The notes beneath the pieces were generated by a model. The model was not told the DNA's origin and searched no databases. It worked only from the letters and a program-made list of their open reading frames with translations. This document shows, piece by piece, positions 16,855 through 26,965 of a stretch of DNA of 64,000 bases (positions within the stretch are counted from its first letter, which is position 1; each line of letters opens with the position of its first letter). The stretch spans positions 682,001 through 746,000 of the forward strand of contig NZ_CP030033.1 in NCBI RefSeq assembly GCF_003611035.1, written 5' to 3'. The DNA is from Cryobacterium soli (lineage in GTDB: Bacteria; Actinomycetota; Actinomycetes; Actinomycetales; Microbacteriaceae). Both the position numbers and the translations under genes were made by a program.

Positions 16855-17817
16855 ATGGATGCCTCCAGACCGACAGCGCTGCGGCCGATACTCACACTCA
16901 CCGTCAATCCCGCCCTCGACGTCAGCACCTCGACACCGAACGTCGTCGGTGAGCACAAGCTGCGCTGCGGGCGATCCCGCCTCGATCCGGGTGGCGGCGG
17001 CATCAACGTCTCGCGCGTCATCCAGCGGCTCGGCGGGCAGACCCTCGCGATCTACGCCGCCGGCGGACCCACCGGCGACGCCTACCGCAGGCTGATCGAG
17101 GCAGAGGGAATCCCCACCCTGGTCGTCCCCATCGCCGGCAGTACTCGCGAGAGCTTCACGGTCGACGAGACGGCCACGGGCAAACAGTTCCGCTTCGTGC
17201 TGCAGGGCCCCGAGCTCACCGAGCCCGAATGGCGCGCCTGCCTCGCCCGGGTGGCGGAGTCCATCCCCCCGCACGGCTATGTCGTGGCGAGCGGAAGCCT
17301 GCCTCCGGGAGTGCCGGACGATTTCTACGCCCGGGTGGCACGCCTGGCCCGCGAACACGAGGCACGCTGCATAGTGGATGCGTCGGGTGACGCCCTGGCC
17401 GAAGCCCTCACCGAGGGCGTCTTCCTGGTCAAGCCCAGCGCCCGCGAGCTCGGGGAACTGCTCGGGCACCCGCTCGACAGCGAGGAGAGCCAGATCAATG
17501 CGGCGAGTACCTTGGTGGAGCGCGGCTCCGCGGAGCATGTGGCACTCACCCTCGGCGGCGCCGGAGCGGTGCTCGCCTCCTCCGGCGGGGTCCTGCGCCT
17601 ACCGGTCCCCCGGGTCCTGGTGCAGAGCACCGTGGGAGCCGGGGACAGCTTCCTTGGCGCGTTCGTGCTGCGCATCGCCCAGGGCCTGGACACTCGGGCG
17701 GCGTTCCGCGCCGCGGTGGCCGCCGGCAGCGCCACCGCCATGACGCCGGCCACCGAGCTCTGCCATCGCGTCGACGTGGAACGACTGGAGGCCGAACTCG
17801 CCCTGCTTCCGGCCTGA
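16855..17817 (+). CDS. pfkB: 6-phosphofructokinase II / PfkB-family sugar-phosphate kinase
   Basis: 320 aa. LTLTVNPALDVSTSTP, KLRCGRSRLDPGGGGINVSR and GDAYRRLIEAEG align by eye with E. coli PfkB (309 aa), and the C-terminal GAGDSFLGAFV carries the catalytic Asp and anion hole of the ribokinase fold. It should phosphorylate fructose-6-phosphate or a related sugar phosphate; 1-phosphofructokinase or tagatose-6-phosphate kinase activity cannot be excluded. It is preceded by a leaderless-type -10 and followed after 21 bp by a small gene with its own leaderless-type promoter. Confidence 0.85.
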   Translation: MDASRPTALRPILTLTVNPALDVSTSTPNVVGEHKLRCGRSRLDPGGGGINVSRVIQRLGGQTLAIYAAGGPTGDAYRRLIEAEGIPTLVVPIAGSTRESFTVDETATGKQFRFVLQGPELTEPEWRACLARVAESIPPHGYVVASGSLPPGVPDDFYARVARLAREHEARCIVDASGDALAEALTEGVFLVKPSARELGELLGHPLDSEESQINAASTLVERGSAEHVALTLGGAGAVLASSGGVLRLPVPRVLVQSTVGAGDSFLGAFVLRIAQGLDTRAAFRAAVAAGSATAMTPATELCHRVDVERLEAELALLPA

Positions 17818-17825
17818 GCCGAAGT

Positions 17826-17831
17826 TAGGCT
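17826..17831 (+). promoter_or_regulatory. Predicted -10 hexamer of leaderless gene at 17839
   Basis: TAGGCT lies 7 bp upstream of ATG 17839; no Shine-Dalgarno. Confidence 0.4.
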
Positions 17832-17838
17832 GGTTCTC

Positions 17839-18153
17839 ATGAAGCTGACCAAGATCGACCCGCCCGGTCGGAGCTTTTCGCGCTGGCTCACCGATGACGA
17901 GGTGGGCCAGGTGCTGGCCGCCAGCCGCGGTTGGCGGCTGGGCGGCGACGGCAGCGTCGTCGCCGGCACCCTGCGCAAGTCCACCATCGCCCCCTCGCTG
18001 GCCGCCCTGGGCGCCGCAGCGGCGGCCAACCGCTGGATCAGCCGCCCGGCCGCAGCCGGCAGCGACGGCAGCGGACCCACCCACATCATGTGGGGCGTTT
18101 TCGACGCACGCACGGATGCCGAGGTGGCGAGTCTCGTGGCCGCCGCCGGCTGA
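17839..18153 (+). CDS. Hypothetical protein (104 aa)
   Basis: Not recognised. It begins MKLTKIDPPGRSFSRWLTDD, has an Ala-rich helix (ALGAAAAANRW) and ends TDAEVASLVAAAG. No signal peptide, Cys or clear membrane span. The short intergenic distance and a -10 hexamer 7 bp upstream suggest independent leaderless expression downstream of pfkB. No function can be inferred. Confidence 0.55.
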   Translation: MKLTKIDPPGRSFSRWLTDDEVGQVLAASRGWRLGGDGSVVAGTLRKSTIAPSLAALGAAAAANRWISRPAAAGSDGSGPTHIMWGVFDARTDAEVASLVAAAG

Positions 18154-18170
18154 GCGGGACCCATGCTCTA

Positions 18171-18201
18171 TTGACCGAGTGGTCATTGACCAGCTGGTCA
18201 A
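18171..18201. promoter_or_regulatory. Double TetR-type operator
   Basis: Two abutting palindromes, TTGACCGAGTGGTCA (18171-18185) and TTGACCAGCTGGTCAA (18186-18201), both TGACC-N4/5-GGTCA, sit upstream of the DoxX-like gene and its downstream TetR regulator. This is the expected autoregulatory arrangement. Confidence 0.65.
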
Positions 18202-18250
18202 TATAGGCTGGACACATCGAGTTCGTCCCGTCCCCCACGAAAGCCGCACC

Positions 18251-18757
18251 ATGAGCAGCCGCACCGCACCCAAGGCCCACCCGCACACTCCGCTGCCGAC
18301 CTGGTCCCTTGTACTCCGGGCCACCTTCCGGATCGTGCTCGGAGTCTTCCTCCTCCTGGCCGGGATCAGCCACCTCACCGTGAACCGGGAGGCCTTCCTC
18401 GCCCAGGTGCCCACCTGGTTGCCGCTGGACGGCGACTTCGTCGTCCTCGCATCCGGTGTCGTCGAGATCATTCTCGGCACCGCGCTGGTGGCCTTGGGCC
18501 GGTACCGCGTCTACGTCGGCTGGATCGTCGCCGCGTTCTTCGTCGCGATCTTCCCCGGCAACATCTCCCAGCTGGTCACCCACACCGACTCGTTCGGCCT
18601 GGACACCGATCTCCAGCGCACCATCCGGCTGCTCTTCCAGCCTGTCCTGGTGCTCTGGGCCTTGTGGTCCACGGGCGCCTGGCGGGCCTGGCGCGGCTAC
18701 CGCGCGCAGAAGCGTGCCGAGCAGGACGCCGCGCCGCGCTCAGAGACGATCGGCTGA
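18251..18757 (+). CDS. DoxX-like small membrane protein
   Basis: 168 aa with four hydrophobic segments: FRIVLGVFLLLAGISHL, FVVLASGVVEIILGTALVAL, YVGWIVAAFFVAIFPGN and LFQPVLVLWALW. The AGISHL and GNISQ features resemble the DoxX/MauE-like family of four-helix membrane proteins, some of which act in redox or detoxification complexes. Cytoplasmic Arg-rich C-terminus. It precedes the TetR gene by 3 bp, so the pair forms one operon under the double operator; it is likely the regulated target. The ligand is unknown. Confidence 0.75.
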   Translation: MSSRTAPKAHPHTPLPTWSLVLRATFRIVLGVFLLLAGISHLTVNREAFLAQVPTWLPLDGDFVVLASGVVEIILGTALVALGRYRVYVGWIVAAFFVAIFPGNISQLVTHTDSFGLDTDLQRTIRLLFQPVLVLWALWSTGAWRAWRGYRAQKRAEQDAAPRSETIG

Positions 18758-18760
18758 CCG

Positions 18761-19432
18761 ATGGGTGGACCCAAGCGACCCGAGCAGGAACGCGTCGAGG
18801 AGATCCTCGCGACCGCGTACCGGATCGCCCTGGCCGACGGCCTCGATGCGGTGACGGCCCGGCGGGTCGCCACGGCCGCGGGCATCTCCCCCGGCCTGGT
18901 CTTCTTCCACTTCCAGTCGAAGGACGGCCTGCTCCTGGCCCTGCTCGACGTGCTGTTGGACGGCACACTCGACGCCCTGACCGCTCCCGGCCTCGCCGCG
19001 CTTGCGCCGTGGGACCGCCTCGAACGGATGGTGCGGGGCGAGCTCGAACGCCTCGCCGAGTACCACGCCGGCGTGGAGTTGCTCTTCGCGTTCTACTTCT
19101 CCCGCCGCGACGACCTCTTCCGCAGTCGCATCGAGAGCTCGTTCGGCAGGTACCTGGAGGCCTTCCTGCCCGTGTGCCGCGAGGTCGCCGCCGGCAGCGG
19201 CCCGGACGGCATCCGCGGTCCGGCGTCGGGCAGCGGCCGGGCCGGCAGCCACGGACCGGCGACGGGCAGCGGCCCGGACGACCTCCAGGGTCGGGCGCCG
19301 GGCGATGACCTTGCCGCCACGATCGTCGCGCTCATCCAGGGCGCCTCCATCCAGGCGATCCGCGCGCCGGCCACCTTCGACCCCGAGGCGCTCCTCGCCA
19401 CCATGCAGGCCTTCCGGCCGCCTTCCGGCTGA
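18761..19432 (+). CDS. TetR-family transcriptional regulator with internal 12-aa repeat
   Basis: 223 aa. The N-terminal HTH spans ~12-58: VEEILATAYRIALADG, then TARRVATAAGISPGLVFFHF with the GLVFFHF recognition-helix end. The C-terminal ligand domain is interrupted at residues 145-180 by three tandem copies of a 12-aa Gly/Pro-rich unit (GSGPDGIRGPAS and variants), encoded by a 36-bp repeat. It is predicted to repress its own operon at 18171-18201. The repeat falls where TetR proteins usually have a loop, so folding may be unaffected. Confidence 0.88.
   Translation: MGGPKRPEQERVEEILATAYRIALADGLDAVTARRVATAAGISPGLVFFHFQSKDGLLLALLDVLLDGTLDALTAPGLAALAPWDRLERMVRGELERLAEYHAGVELLFAFYFSRRDDLFRSRIESSFGRYLEAFLPVCREVAAGSGPDGIRGPASGSGRAGSHGPATGSGPDDLQGRAPGDDLAATIVALIQGASIQAIRAPATFDPEALLATMQAFRPPSG
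19193..19300 (+). repeat. 36-bp tandem repeat, three copies, inside the tetR gene
   Basis: Three in-frame 36-bp units beginning GGCAGCGGCC at 19193, 19229 and 19265, encoding 12 residues each. The copies differ at several positions, so the expansion is not recent. Confidence 0.85.
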
Positions 19433-19497
19433 CTCCGCCCGCGGACGCGCTTGTGCTCATCGCCTGATATCAGGCGCGCGCCGGTCACCGACGTGCG

Positions 19498-19620
19498 CCG
19501 AACTGCCCCCTCGGCACGACCGAGGGGGCACTTTGCCGGAAGTCGCGCGGGCGAGTGTCGCCGACTTGCCGCAAACATCCCCCTCAGCCCATCGGAAGGG
19601 GCACTTTGCGGCAACTCGGC
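19498..19620. repeat. Two hairpin repeats of the CCGCAAAG family
   Basis: Copy 3 (19498-19545) has GCCCCCTCG/CGAGGGGGC arms. Copy 4 (19561-19620) is an almost perfect long hairpin, TTGCCGCAAA at the left pairing with TTTGCGGCAA at the right. They lie in the 239-bp gap between the convergent tetR and helD genes; no gene is seen there. They may act as a terminator. Confidence 0.65.
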
Positions 19621-19671
19621 GTAACGGTGATCCGCTCGGGCGCATCTGCAGAACGTTCGCGGGCGCGTGGG

Positions 19672-21915
19672 TCAGGCCAGGTCGTCGAGTCCGGCCGGCA
19701 GCGGGCCGTCGCTCACCAGGTAGAGCCGCTGGGTTGCGCGGGTCATCGCCACATAGAGGGCCCCTGCGCCGCGTTCGGATGCGGCCACCACGCCAGCGGG
19801 GTCGACGACGACCACGGCGTCGAACTCCAGCCCCTTGGAGTCCTGCGGGGTGAGCAGCGCCACATCGCGCAGCAGGCCGAGTGCTCCCCGGCCGACGATG
19901 TCACCGAACTCCGCCTCCAGCTCCGCGGCGAGGGCGTCGATGTGCTCCTCCACCACGATCACCGCGACGGTGCCGCCCACGCCCAGCGCGCGTTCGCGGC
20001 GCACGGCGTCGAGCGCATCCGTGAGCACCTCGACAGGCCAATCACTGGCCCGCACCGTGCGGGATGCGGTGATCGGCAGGCCGTGCGCCACCGCCATGCT
20101 CTCGGCCGCCTCGGCGATCTGGCTGGGCGTGCGGTAGTTGACCGTGAGTTCCTCCAGGCGCCAGCGGTCGGCCTCGAAGGAGGACTCCAGAACGGGCGCG
20201 AGCGCCTCCCGCCAGCTGTCGGCGGCGGCTGCTGCGGCGGCCTGGGCGATATCGCCCACGATGGTGAACGAGCGGCGCGGCCCACGACGCATGAGGAGCC
20301 GCCACTGCATCGGCGAGAGCTCTTGCGCCTCGTCGACGATCACGTGCCCGTAGGTCCAGCTGCGGTCCAGCGCGGCGCGCTCGGCCGTCGTGGCCCGGTC
20401 GCCGAGCTCGGCGAAGTTGTCGGCGAGGGCCTTCGCGTTCACGAGTCCCTTGACGTCCATGTTCTTGATGGCCAGCTCGGCGTTCTCGATGTCGCGCTTG
20501 CGCTGCTCCTTGGCCTCGCGCTTCTGAGCGGCGTCGACCGCGCTGTACTCGCCGAGGTGCTCGGCCGCCTCGTCCAGCAGCGGGATGTCGGCGATCGTGA
20601 ACTCGGCGTCACGGGCGCGGTAGAGCAGGGCGCGCTGGGCCGCCCGCCAGCGCGGCGTCAGCTCCTCCAGCCACTGCGGCCGGGCATAGAGGTCCTGCAC
20701 GAGCTTCTGCGGAGTCAGCGGCAGCCAGGCCGTGTTGAGCGCCACCCGCACATCGTCGGCCAGGCGCAGGTCTTCGCGCAACATGGGCAGATCGGTGTCG
20801 TCCATCGACCGGCCCTGCTTCTGCAGCTGCTCGAGCCATTCCCGGGCCAGCGAGTTGAGGGCGTGCTTGACGAAGACCACACGGGCCTCGTTGTGCGGCT
20901 TGCCGCCCGCGCGGGCCCGGTGGATGGCGGACTCGATCAGCTGGGGCTTGAGCAGCAGGGTGTCGCCGTTCACGAGCAGCTTCTGGCTGCCGGACGGCAC
21001 CTTCTGCCGGCTCTTCACGGCGCGCGCGATGAGGTCGGCCATGAACGTCTGGCCCTTGAGCGCGGCGACGGCCGGCGCATCCTCGTGGCTGGCCTCGACG
21101 CCGGGGAACAGCTGGCCCACCGAGGCGAGCACCACGCCGGTCTCGCCGAGCGACGGCAGCACCGCTTCGATGTACTGCAGGAACGACGTGGACGGGCCCA
21201 CGATGAGGACCCCGGCGTTCTGCAGCCGGTCGCGGTGCGTGTAGAGCAGGTAGGCGGCGCGGTGCAGCGCCACGGCGGTCTTGCCGGTGCCCGGCCCGCC
21301 CTGCACGACGAGCACGCCGTTCAGCCCCGAGCGGATGATGCGGTCCTGTTCGGCCTGGATCGTCGAGACGATGTCGGCCATATGGCCGGTGCGCTGGGCT
21401 GTGAGCGCCGAGAGCAGCGCCCCCTCGCCCTGGTGCAGGCCGGCGGTGTCGCCCTCGAGCAGCGCGGCATCCAGGATCTCGTCTTCGATGCGGATGATTC
21501 GCCGCCCGCTGGAGAGCAGGTGCCGGCGGGACCGGGCGCCCAGCGGAGTCGCGGCGGTGGCCTGGTAGAAGGCACTGGCCTGCGGCACCCGCCAGTCGAG
21601 CAGGATCGGCTGCAGGTTCTCGTCCCGCAGGCCCACCCGTCCGATGTAGCGGTACACGGGAGTGCCGTCCTCGTCCTCCGGGGCCGTCTCCAGACGGCCG
21701 AAGGCGAGCCGGTCGTCCACCTCGCGCAGCTGCACGATGCGGTCCTCGTAGGTGCGGGCGAAGGTGTCGCGCTCCGACCGGGACTGGTGGTTGCCGCCGA
21801 CGTCGAGCATCCGCACGGCCTTCAGCTGAGCCTCGGCCTCGCGCTGCAGCGCGTCGAGTCGCGCGTACAGCGTGGCGACATAGTCCTGTTCCCGCGCGAG
21901 CTCCTGATCGACCAC
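19672..21915 (-). CDS. helD: HelD-family (UvrD-like) RNA-polymerase-associated helicase
   Basis: 747 aa. The N-terminal ~120 residues are a coiled-coil arm (DYVATLYARLDALQREAEAQ). Walker A GGPGTGKTA is near residue 207, then the superfamily-1 blocks VIVDEAQELSPMQWRLLMRR (Walker B/II-III), NYRTPSQIAEAAES (IV) and YVAMTRATQRLYLV (VI). Spacing and N-terminal arm fit actinobacterial HelD/HelR, which recycles RNA polymerase and can displace rifampicin, better than UvrD repair helicases. GTG 21915 has GAGGGGTG upstream. Single gene, divergent from glnN. Whether it gives rifamycin tolerance is inference. Confidence 0.82.
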   Translation of the reverse strand: MVDQELAREQDYVATLYARLDALQREAEAQLKAVRMLDVGGNHQSRSERDTFARTYEDRIVQLREVDDRLAFGRLETAPEDEDGTPVYRYIGRVGLRDENLQPILLDWRVPQASAFYQATAATPLGARSRRHLLSSGRRIIRIEDEILDAALLEGDTAGLHQGEGALLSALTAQRTGHMADIVSTIQAEQDRIIRSGLNGVLVVQGGPGTGKTAVALHRAAYLLYTHRDRLQNAGVLIVGPSTSFLQYIEAVLPSLGETGVVLASVGQLFPGVEASHEDAPAVAALKGQTFMADLIARAVKSRQKVPSGSQKLLVNGDTLLLKPQLIESAIHRARAGGKPHNEARVVFVKHALNSLAREWLEQLQKQGRSMDDTDLPMLREDLRLADDVRVALNTAWLPLTPQKLVQDLYARPQWLEELTPRWRAAQRALLYRARDAEFTIADIPLLDEAAEHLGEYSAVDAAQKREAKEQRKRDIENAELAIKNMDVKGLVNAKALADNFAELGDRATTAERAALDRSWTYGHVIVDEAQELSPMQWRLLMRRGPRRSFTIVGDIAQAAAAAAADSWREALAPVLESSFEADRWRLEELTVNYRTPSQIAEAAESMAVAHGLPITASRTVRASDWPVEVLTDALDAVRRERALGVGGTVAVIVVEEHIDALAAELEAEFGDIVGRGALGLLRDVALLTPQDSKGLEFDAVVVVDPAGVVAASERGAGALYVAMTRATQRLYLVSDGPLPAGLDDLA

Positions 21916-22106
21916 TCAAACACCCCTCAAATCAAACGACCAGTTTAGCCGCTGGTGGTGCGCCTGGGTTTTGTCCCCCGATCGGGAGAGGACGGAGACC
22001 GAGTCCGTCATGCGGCCGAAATGTGACCGGCATAGAAGCTCCCTACATTTGGAGCACCGGATTCCGTACCTAGTCGCGGAATGAGCCCGAATCAAAGGGG
22101 TAGTAA

Positions 22107-24284
22107 ATGAGTGGAAATGCCATGCGTCTGCAGGCGATCAGGGACGTTGAGGCCTATGTGCCTCCGGCCGTCAGCTTCACCGACACCGAAACGCCCGGCC
22201 AGATCTTCGGCGAGAACGTGTTCAGCAGCGTCGTCATGCAGAAGCGGCTGCCGAAACTGGTCTACAAGTCGGTCATGGCCACCATCGAGCACGGCGCCAT
22301 GCTCGACCCCCTGGTGGCGGATGCCGTCGCCAGCGCCATGAAGGACTGGGCGATGGAGAAGGGCGCGTCGCACTACGCGCACGTCTTCTACCCGTTGACC
22401 GGTCTGACGGCCGAGAAGCACGACAGCTTCCTCGAACCGGTCGGCGACGGCACGGCCCTGGCCGAGTTCGCGGGCAAGACCCTGGTGCAGGGCGAACCCG
22501 ATGCGTCCAGCTTCCCCAACGGCGGTCTGCGCAACACCTTCGAAGCCCGCGGCTACACCGGCTGGGATGTCACCAGCCCCGCCTACGTGCTGGAGAACCC
22601 GAACGGCAACACGCTGTGCATCCCCACGGTGTTCGTCTCGATGACCGGAGAAGCCCTCGACCACAAGACCCCGCTGCTGCGCTCGCAGCAGGCGATGGGC
22701 GAGCACGCCGAACGCATCCTGCGCCTGTTCGGCCACGACAAGCCGGCCAAGGTCGTTTCATTCTGTGGTCCTGAGCAGGAGTACTTCCTGGTGGACCGGC
22801 ACTTCTTCCTGGCCCGCCCGGACCTGCTGAACTCCGGCCGCACCCTGTTCGGCGCCAAGCCGCCCAAGGGCCAGGAGTTCGACGACCACTACTTCGGCGC
22901 CATCCCCGAGCGCGTGCTCGGCTTCATGATGGACACCGAGCGGGAGCTGTTCAAGCTCGGCATCCCCGCCAAGACCCGGCACAACGAGGTCGCGCCCGGC
23001 CAGTTCGAGATCGCCCCGATGTTCGAACGCGGCAACATCGCGGCCGACCACCAGCAGCTGCTGATGACGACGTTCAAGGCCATCGCCAAGAAGCACGGCA
23101 TGGAGTGCCTCTTCCACGAGAAGCCGTTCCAGGGCGTCAACGGATCGGGCAAGCACGTCAACTTCTCGCTCGGCAACAACCAGCTGGGCAGCCTGCTCGT
23201 CCCCGGGGACACCCCGCACGACAACGCCCAGTTCCTGGTCTTCTGCGCCGCGGTCATCCGGGCCGTGCACAAGTACGCGGGCCTGCTGCGGGTCTCCGTG
23301 GCCTCGGCCACCAACGACCACCGGCTCGGCGCCAACGAGGCCCCGCCGGCGATCATCTCGATCTTCCTCGGCGACCAGCTGGCGGATGTCTTCGAGCAGA
23401 TCAAGAACGGCGCCGCCACCTCCTCCAAGGGCAAGGGCAGCATGATCATCGGCGTCGACACCCTCCCGGTGCTGCCGACCGATCCCGGCGACCGCAACCG
23501 CACCAGCCCGTTCGCGTTCACCGGCAACCGGTTCGAGTTCCGCGCCCCGGGCTCGATGCAGACCGTGAGCGGCCCGATGGTCACCATCAACACGATCATG
23601 GCCGAGTCGCTGGACTACATCGCCACCGACCTCGAGGCCGCCGTCGCGGCGGGCACCGACTTCGATACGGCCGTGCAGTCGCTGCTCACGCAGATCATCA
23701 CCGATCACGGCGCCGTCGTGTTCAACGGTGACGGGTACTCGGATGCCTGGCCGATCGAGGCCGAGAAGCGGGGACTCGCGAACCTGCGCACCACGCTCGA
23801 CGCCCTGCCCGAGCTCATCACCGAGCCGGCCATGGACCTGTTCGAGAAGTACAAGGTCTTCAACCACCGGGAGATGCACAGCCGATACGAGATCGGCCTG
23901 GAGCAGTACGCACTCACGATCGGGGTGGAGGCCCGCCTCACCCTGGAAATGGGCACCACGCAGATCCTCCCGGCGGCAGTGCGGTACCAGACCGAGCTGG
24001 CCGTCAACGTCGGGGCGCTCTCGGCCGCCGGAGTGGACGCCGACACCGCGCCGCTCCTCGCCGTGACGGGCCCGGTCGGCGAGCTGCGGAGCGCCCTGGC
24101 CGGCCTGAAGGCCGCGCTGGATGCCGAGACCGGCCACGAGGCGCTGGCGGAGGCCGAGCACGCCCGGGATGCGCTGCTGCCGGCCATGGCCGCCGTGCGC
24201 ACGGCCGCGGACGCGCTCGAGGACCTCGTCGCGGACGACCTGTGGCCGCTGCCGACCTACCAGGAGATGCTCTTCATCCTGTAG
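22107..24284 (+). CDS. glnN: Type III glutamine synthetase
   Basis: 725 aa, the size of GSIII (types I and II are ~350-470). Characteristic blocks: [63 protein letters not shown] (~345-356), [14 protein letters not shown] and [11 protein letters not shown]. It condenses glutamate and ammonia with ATP in the cytosol as a dodecamer. ATG 22107 follows AAAGGGG by 6 bp. The upstream region carries inverted repeats (22038-22055, and ATTCCG-N10-CGGAAT at 22061-22082) that could bind a nitrogen regulator. A strong terminator follows, so it is monocistronic. Confidence 0.93.
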   Translation: MSGNAMRLQAIRDVEAYVPPAVSFTDTETPGQIFGENVFSSVVMQKRLPKLVYKSVMATIEHGAMLDPLVADAVASAMKDWAMEKGASHYAHVFYPLTGLTAEKHDSFLEPVGDGTALAEFAGKTLVQGEPDASSFPNGGLRNTFEARGYTGWDVTSPAYVLENPNGNTLCIPTVFVSMTGEALDHKTPLLRSQQAMGEHAERILRLFGHDKPAKVVSFCGPEQEYFLVDRHFFLARPDLLNSGRTLFGAKPPKGQEFDDHYFGAIPERVLGFMMDTERELFKLGIPAKTRHNEVAPGQFEIAPMFERGNIAADHQQLLMTTFKAIAKKHGMECLFHEKPFQGVNGSGKHVNFSLGNNQLGSLLVPGDTPHDNAQFLVFCAAVIRAVHKYAGLLRVSVASATNDHRLGANEAPPAIISIFLGDQLADVFEQIKNGAATSSKGKGSMIIGVDTLPVLPTDPGDRNRTSPFAFTGNRFEFRAPGSMQTVSGPMVTINTIMAESLDYIATDLEAAVAAGTDFDTAVQSLLTQIITDHGAVVFNGDGYSDAWPIEAEKRGLANLRTTLDALPELITEPAMDLFEKYKVFNHREMHSRYEIGLEQYALTIGVEARLTLEMGTTQILPAAVRYQTELAVNVGALSAAGVDADTAPLLAVTGPVGELRSALAGLKAALDAETGHEALAEAEHARDALLPAMAAVRTAADALEDLVADDLWPLPTYQEMLFIL

Positions 24285-24302
24285 TCCACGACGGAGCGCG
24301 AC

Positions 24303-24344
24303 AGAGCCCCAGCCGGAACCCGTACGGGTTCCGGCTGGGGCTCT
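24303..24344. terminator. Strong intrinsic-type hairpin after glnN
   Basis: A perfect 19-bp stem (AGAGCCCCAGCCGGAACCC arm) with a 4-base GTAC loop, between the convergent glnN and clpC-like genes. There is no U tract, as is usual in high-GC actinobacteria. It probably serves both strands. Confidence 0.85.
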
Positions 24345-24357
24345 GGTGTATCCCCGT

Positions 24358-26928
24358 TTAGGCGGCCAGCGGCATCCGGGCCGGCTCGGCCGCGACCGTG
24401 AGGGCGCCGTCCTGCACGCTCACCGCGACGATGCCGCCGTCCCCGAGGGCCGAGGCCACCAGCAGGTCAGCGATCCTGTCGTCGACCTCGCGCTGGATCA
24501 CCCGGCGGAGCGGCCGGGCGCCGTACTCGGGCTCGTACCCGTGCTCGGCGATCCAGTCGATCGCCTCGTCGGTCACCGTGAGGGTGTGGCCCTGGGCGTG
24601 CACCCGGTTCTCGGTCTGGCCCAGCAGGAGCCGCACGATGCGGCGCAGCTGGGTCTGTTCGAGCTTACGGAACAGCACGACCTCGTCGATCCGGTTGAGG
24701 AACTCGGGCCGCATGGCCTCGCGGAGCTTGGCCATCACCCGGTCGCGCAACGCCTTCTCCGAACCGAAGCCGTTGCCGGCTCCGTCCAGATCGGCGGTGA
24801 AGCCGAGCGCGCCGCTGCGGCTGGCCAGCACCTCCGAGCCGATGTTCGACGTCATGATCACCACGGTGTTGCGGAAGTCCACCGTGCGACCCTGACCATC
24901 GGTGAGCCGGCCGTCGTCGAGCACCTGCAGGAGCAGGTTGAACACGTCCGGGTGCGCCTTCTCGATCTCGTCGAGCAGTACCACCGAGTAGGGGTTCCGC
25001 CGCACGTGTTCGGTGAGCTGACCGGCCTCGTCGTAACCGACGTAGCCGGGAGGGGCGCCGACCAGGCGGCTCACGCTGTGGCGCTCGCTGAACTCGCTCA
25101 TGTCGAAGCGCAGCATGGCCTTCTCGTCGCCGAAGAGCGACTCGGCCAGCGACTTGGCCAGTTCGGTCTTGCCCACGCCGGTGGGGCCGAGGAAGAGGAA
25201 GCTGCCGACCGGACGGTTCGCGTCGCCCATGCCGGTGCGGTTGCGCCGCACGGCCTTGGCGATCACGGTCACGGCGTCGTCCTGCCCGATGACCCGCTCG
25301 TGCAGGTCGGCCTCGAGCCGGGCCAGGCGCTCGCGGTCACCGGCGGTGAGGCGGCTGGCCGGGATGCCGGTGGCCCGGGCGATGATCGCGGCGATCTCGG
25401 CCTCGTCCACCACGGCGGACGGACCGGAGTCCTCGCCGCCCTGGCTGACGACGGCCGCGTCGATGGTCGCCGCGATAGTCTCGGCTTCATCGCGCAAGCG
25501 GGACGCCTCCTCGTACTGCTCGGCGGCGACCGCGTCGGCCTTCGCCGACTCGAGTGCCGACTGCTTCTCGCGCAGCCCGTCGACGTCCACGCGGGAGCCG
25601 AGGGCCAGGCGGGCCCGGGCGCCGGCCTGGTCGATCAGGTCGATGGCCTTGTCCGGCAGGAACCGGTCCGGGATGTACCGGGCGCTCATCTCCACGGCGG
25701 CGCGGATCGCGGCATCCGTGTAGCGCACCGAGTGGTGCTCGGCGTAACGCTCCTGCAGGCCGGCGAGGATCTGCACGGCATCCTCGATACCGGGCTCCCC
25801 CACCCGCACGGGCTGGAAGCGTCGTTCGAGGGCCGGGTCCTTCTCGACCTTGCGGTACTCGTTCAGGGTGGTCGCGCCCACGACGTGCAGTTCACCCCGC
25901 GCCAGGCGGGGCTTGAGGATGTTGCCCGCGTCCATGCCGCCCTCGCCGGAGCCGCCGGCACCGACGACGGTGTGCAGCTCGTCGAGGAAGACGATGATCT
26001 CGTCGCTGCGTTCGCTGATCTCATCCATGGTCTTGGTGAGGCGTTCCTCGAAGTCGCCACGGTAGCGGGTTCCGGCGAGCATGGCGGGCAGGTCGAGCGC
26101 GATGACGCGCTTACCGCGCAACTGCTCGGGCACGAGGCCGTCGACGATGGCCTGCGCGAGGCCCTCGACCACGGCGGTCTTGCCCACGCCGGCCTCGCCG
26201 ATCAGCACCGGGTTGTTCTTGGTACGCCGGGAGAGGATCTCGACGGTCTGCTCGATCTCGTCGCTGCGGCCGATCACCGGGTCGAGCTTGCCGGAGCGCG
26301 CCCGCTCGGTGAGGTCGACGCCGTAGGTGTCGAGCATCGGGGTGTCGGAGGTGCCGTCGCCGACCGGGTTGCCGGCGGCGGCCTGGGCCTCGTCGGCCTC
26401 GGCCTGCTGGGCTCCGGCTTGCAGCGACTCAGCGGTGACGCCGGCGGCGGCCAGCACCTGGGCGGCCGGGGCGTCCTGGTTCACCACGAACGCGAAGAAC
26501 AGGTGCTCGGGGTCGATGTAGGTGGAGCCGAACGCGCGGGCCACCTGGTGGGCGTCGAGCAGGGCGCGCTGGGCCGACGGGGTGAGCGCGGGCGCCGAGG
26601 TGGCCTGCTGCTCGCTGGACTCGGGCAGACGCTGATCGGCGGCCGTCACGATCGCGGCCGGGTCGCCGCCGGCCCGGCGGATGGCCGACGCGGCGGGTTC
26701 CTGCTCCACCATGACGCGCAGCAGGTGCAGCGCGTCGACGTGGGCGTGGCCGTGGTCGACGGCGAACTGTGCGGCCTGCACGAGGAGCTCGTGGGTGCGC
26801 CGGCTCAGCAGTCGGGTGATCTCAATGGGTCGACCGGACTGCGCGGAGCGCTGGCCCTGCAGGTAGCGGGCCAGGAATTCGTCGAAGGAACCGTTCTCGG
26901 ATCCGGCCGGGCCGAAGTATGTAGGCAA
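24358..26928 (-). CDS. ClpC-like AAA+ Clp ATPase (Hsp100)
   Basis: 856 aa. Two Clp-N repeats in the first ~160 residues; AAA-1 with Walker A GEAGVGKT (~242); a short middle region with a UVR-like [13 protein letters not shown], typical of ClpC and not the long ClpB coil; AAA-2 with GPTGVGKT (~580), [21 protein letters not shown] and the C-terminal GARPLRR sensor. It should unfold proteins, possibly for ClpP. Start TTG 26928 is chosen because AGGAGG is 5 bp upstream; an ATG at 26988 would run through the HAIR operator. It may be a second ClpC/ClpB-type paralog under heat-shock control. Confidence 0.88.
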   Translation of the reverse strand: MPTYFGPAGSENGSFDEFLARYLQGQRSAQSGRPIEITRLLSRRTHELLVQAAQFAVDHGHAHVDALHLLRVMVEQEPAASAIRRAGGDPAAIVTAADQRLPESSEQQATSAPALTPSAQRALLDAHQVARAFGSTYIDPEHLFFAFVVNQDAPAAQVLAAAGVTAESLQAGAQQAEADEAQAAAGNPVGDGTSDTPMLDTYGVDLTERARSGKLDPVIGRSDEIEQTVEILSRRTKNNPVLIGEAGVGKTAVVEGLAQAIVDGLVPEQLRGKRVIALDLPAMLAGTRYRGDFEERLTKTMDEISERSDEIIVFLDELHTVVGAGGSGEGGMDAGNILKPRLARGELHVVGATTLNEYRKVEKDPALERRFQPVRVGEPGIEDAVQILAGLQERYAEHHSVRYTDAAIRAAVEMSARYIPDRFLPDKAIDLIDQAGARARLALGSRVDVDGLREKQSALESAKADAVAAEQYEEASRLRDEAETIAATIDAAVVSQGGEDSGPSAVVDEAEIAAIIARATGIPASRLTAGDRERLARLEADLHERVIGQDDAVTVIAKAVRRNRTGMGDANRPVGSFLFLGPTGVGKTELAKSLAESLFGDEKAMLRFDMSEFSERHSVSRLVGAPPGYVGYDEAGQLTEHVRRNPYSVVLLDEIEKAHPDVFNLLLQVLDDGRLTDGQGRTVDFRNTVVIMTSNIGSEVLASRSGALGFTADLDGAGNGFGSEKALRDRVMAKLREAMRPEFLNRIDEVVLFRKLEQTQLRRIVRLLLGQTENRVHAQGHTLTVTDEAIDWIAEHGYEPEYGARPLRRVIQREVDDRIADLLVASALGDGGIVAVSVQDGALTVAAEPARMPLAA

Positions 26929-26965
26929 TGCATCCTCCTGGGAGTCAAAACGAGGAGGGATCCCG

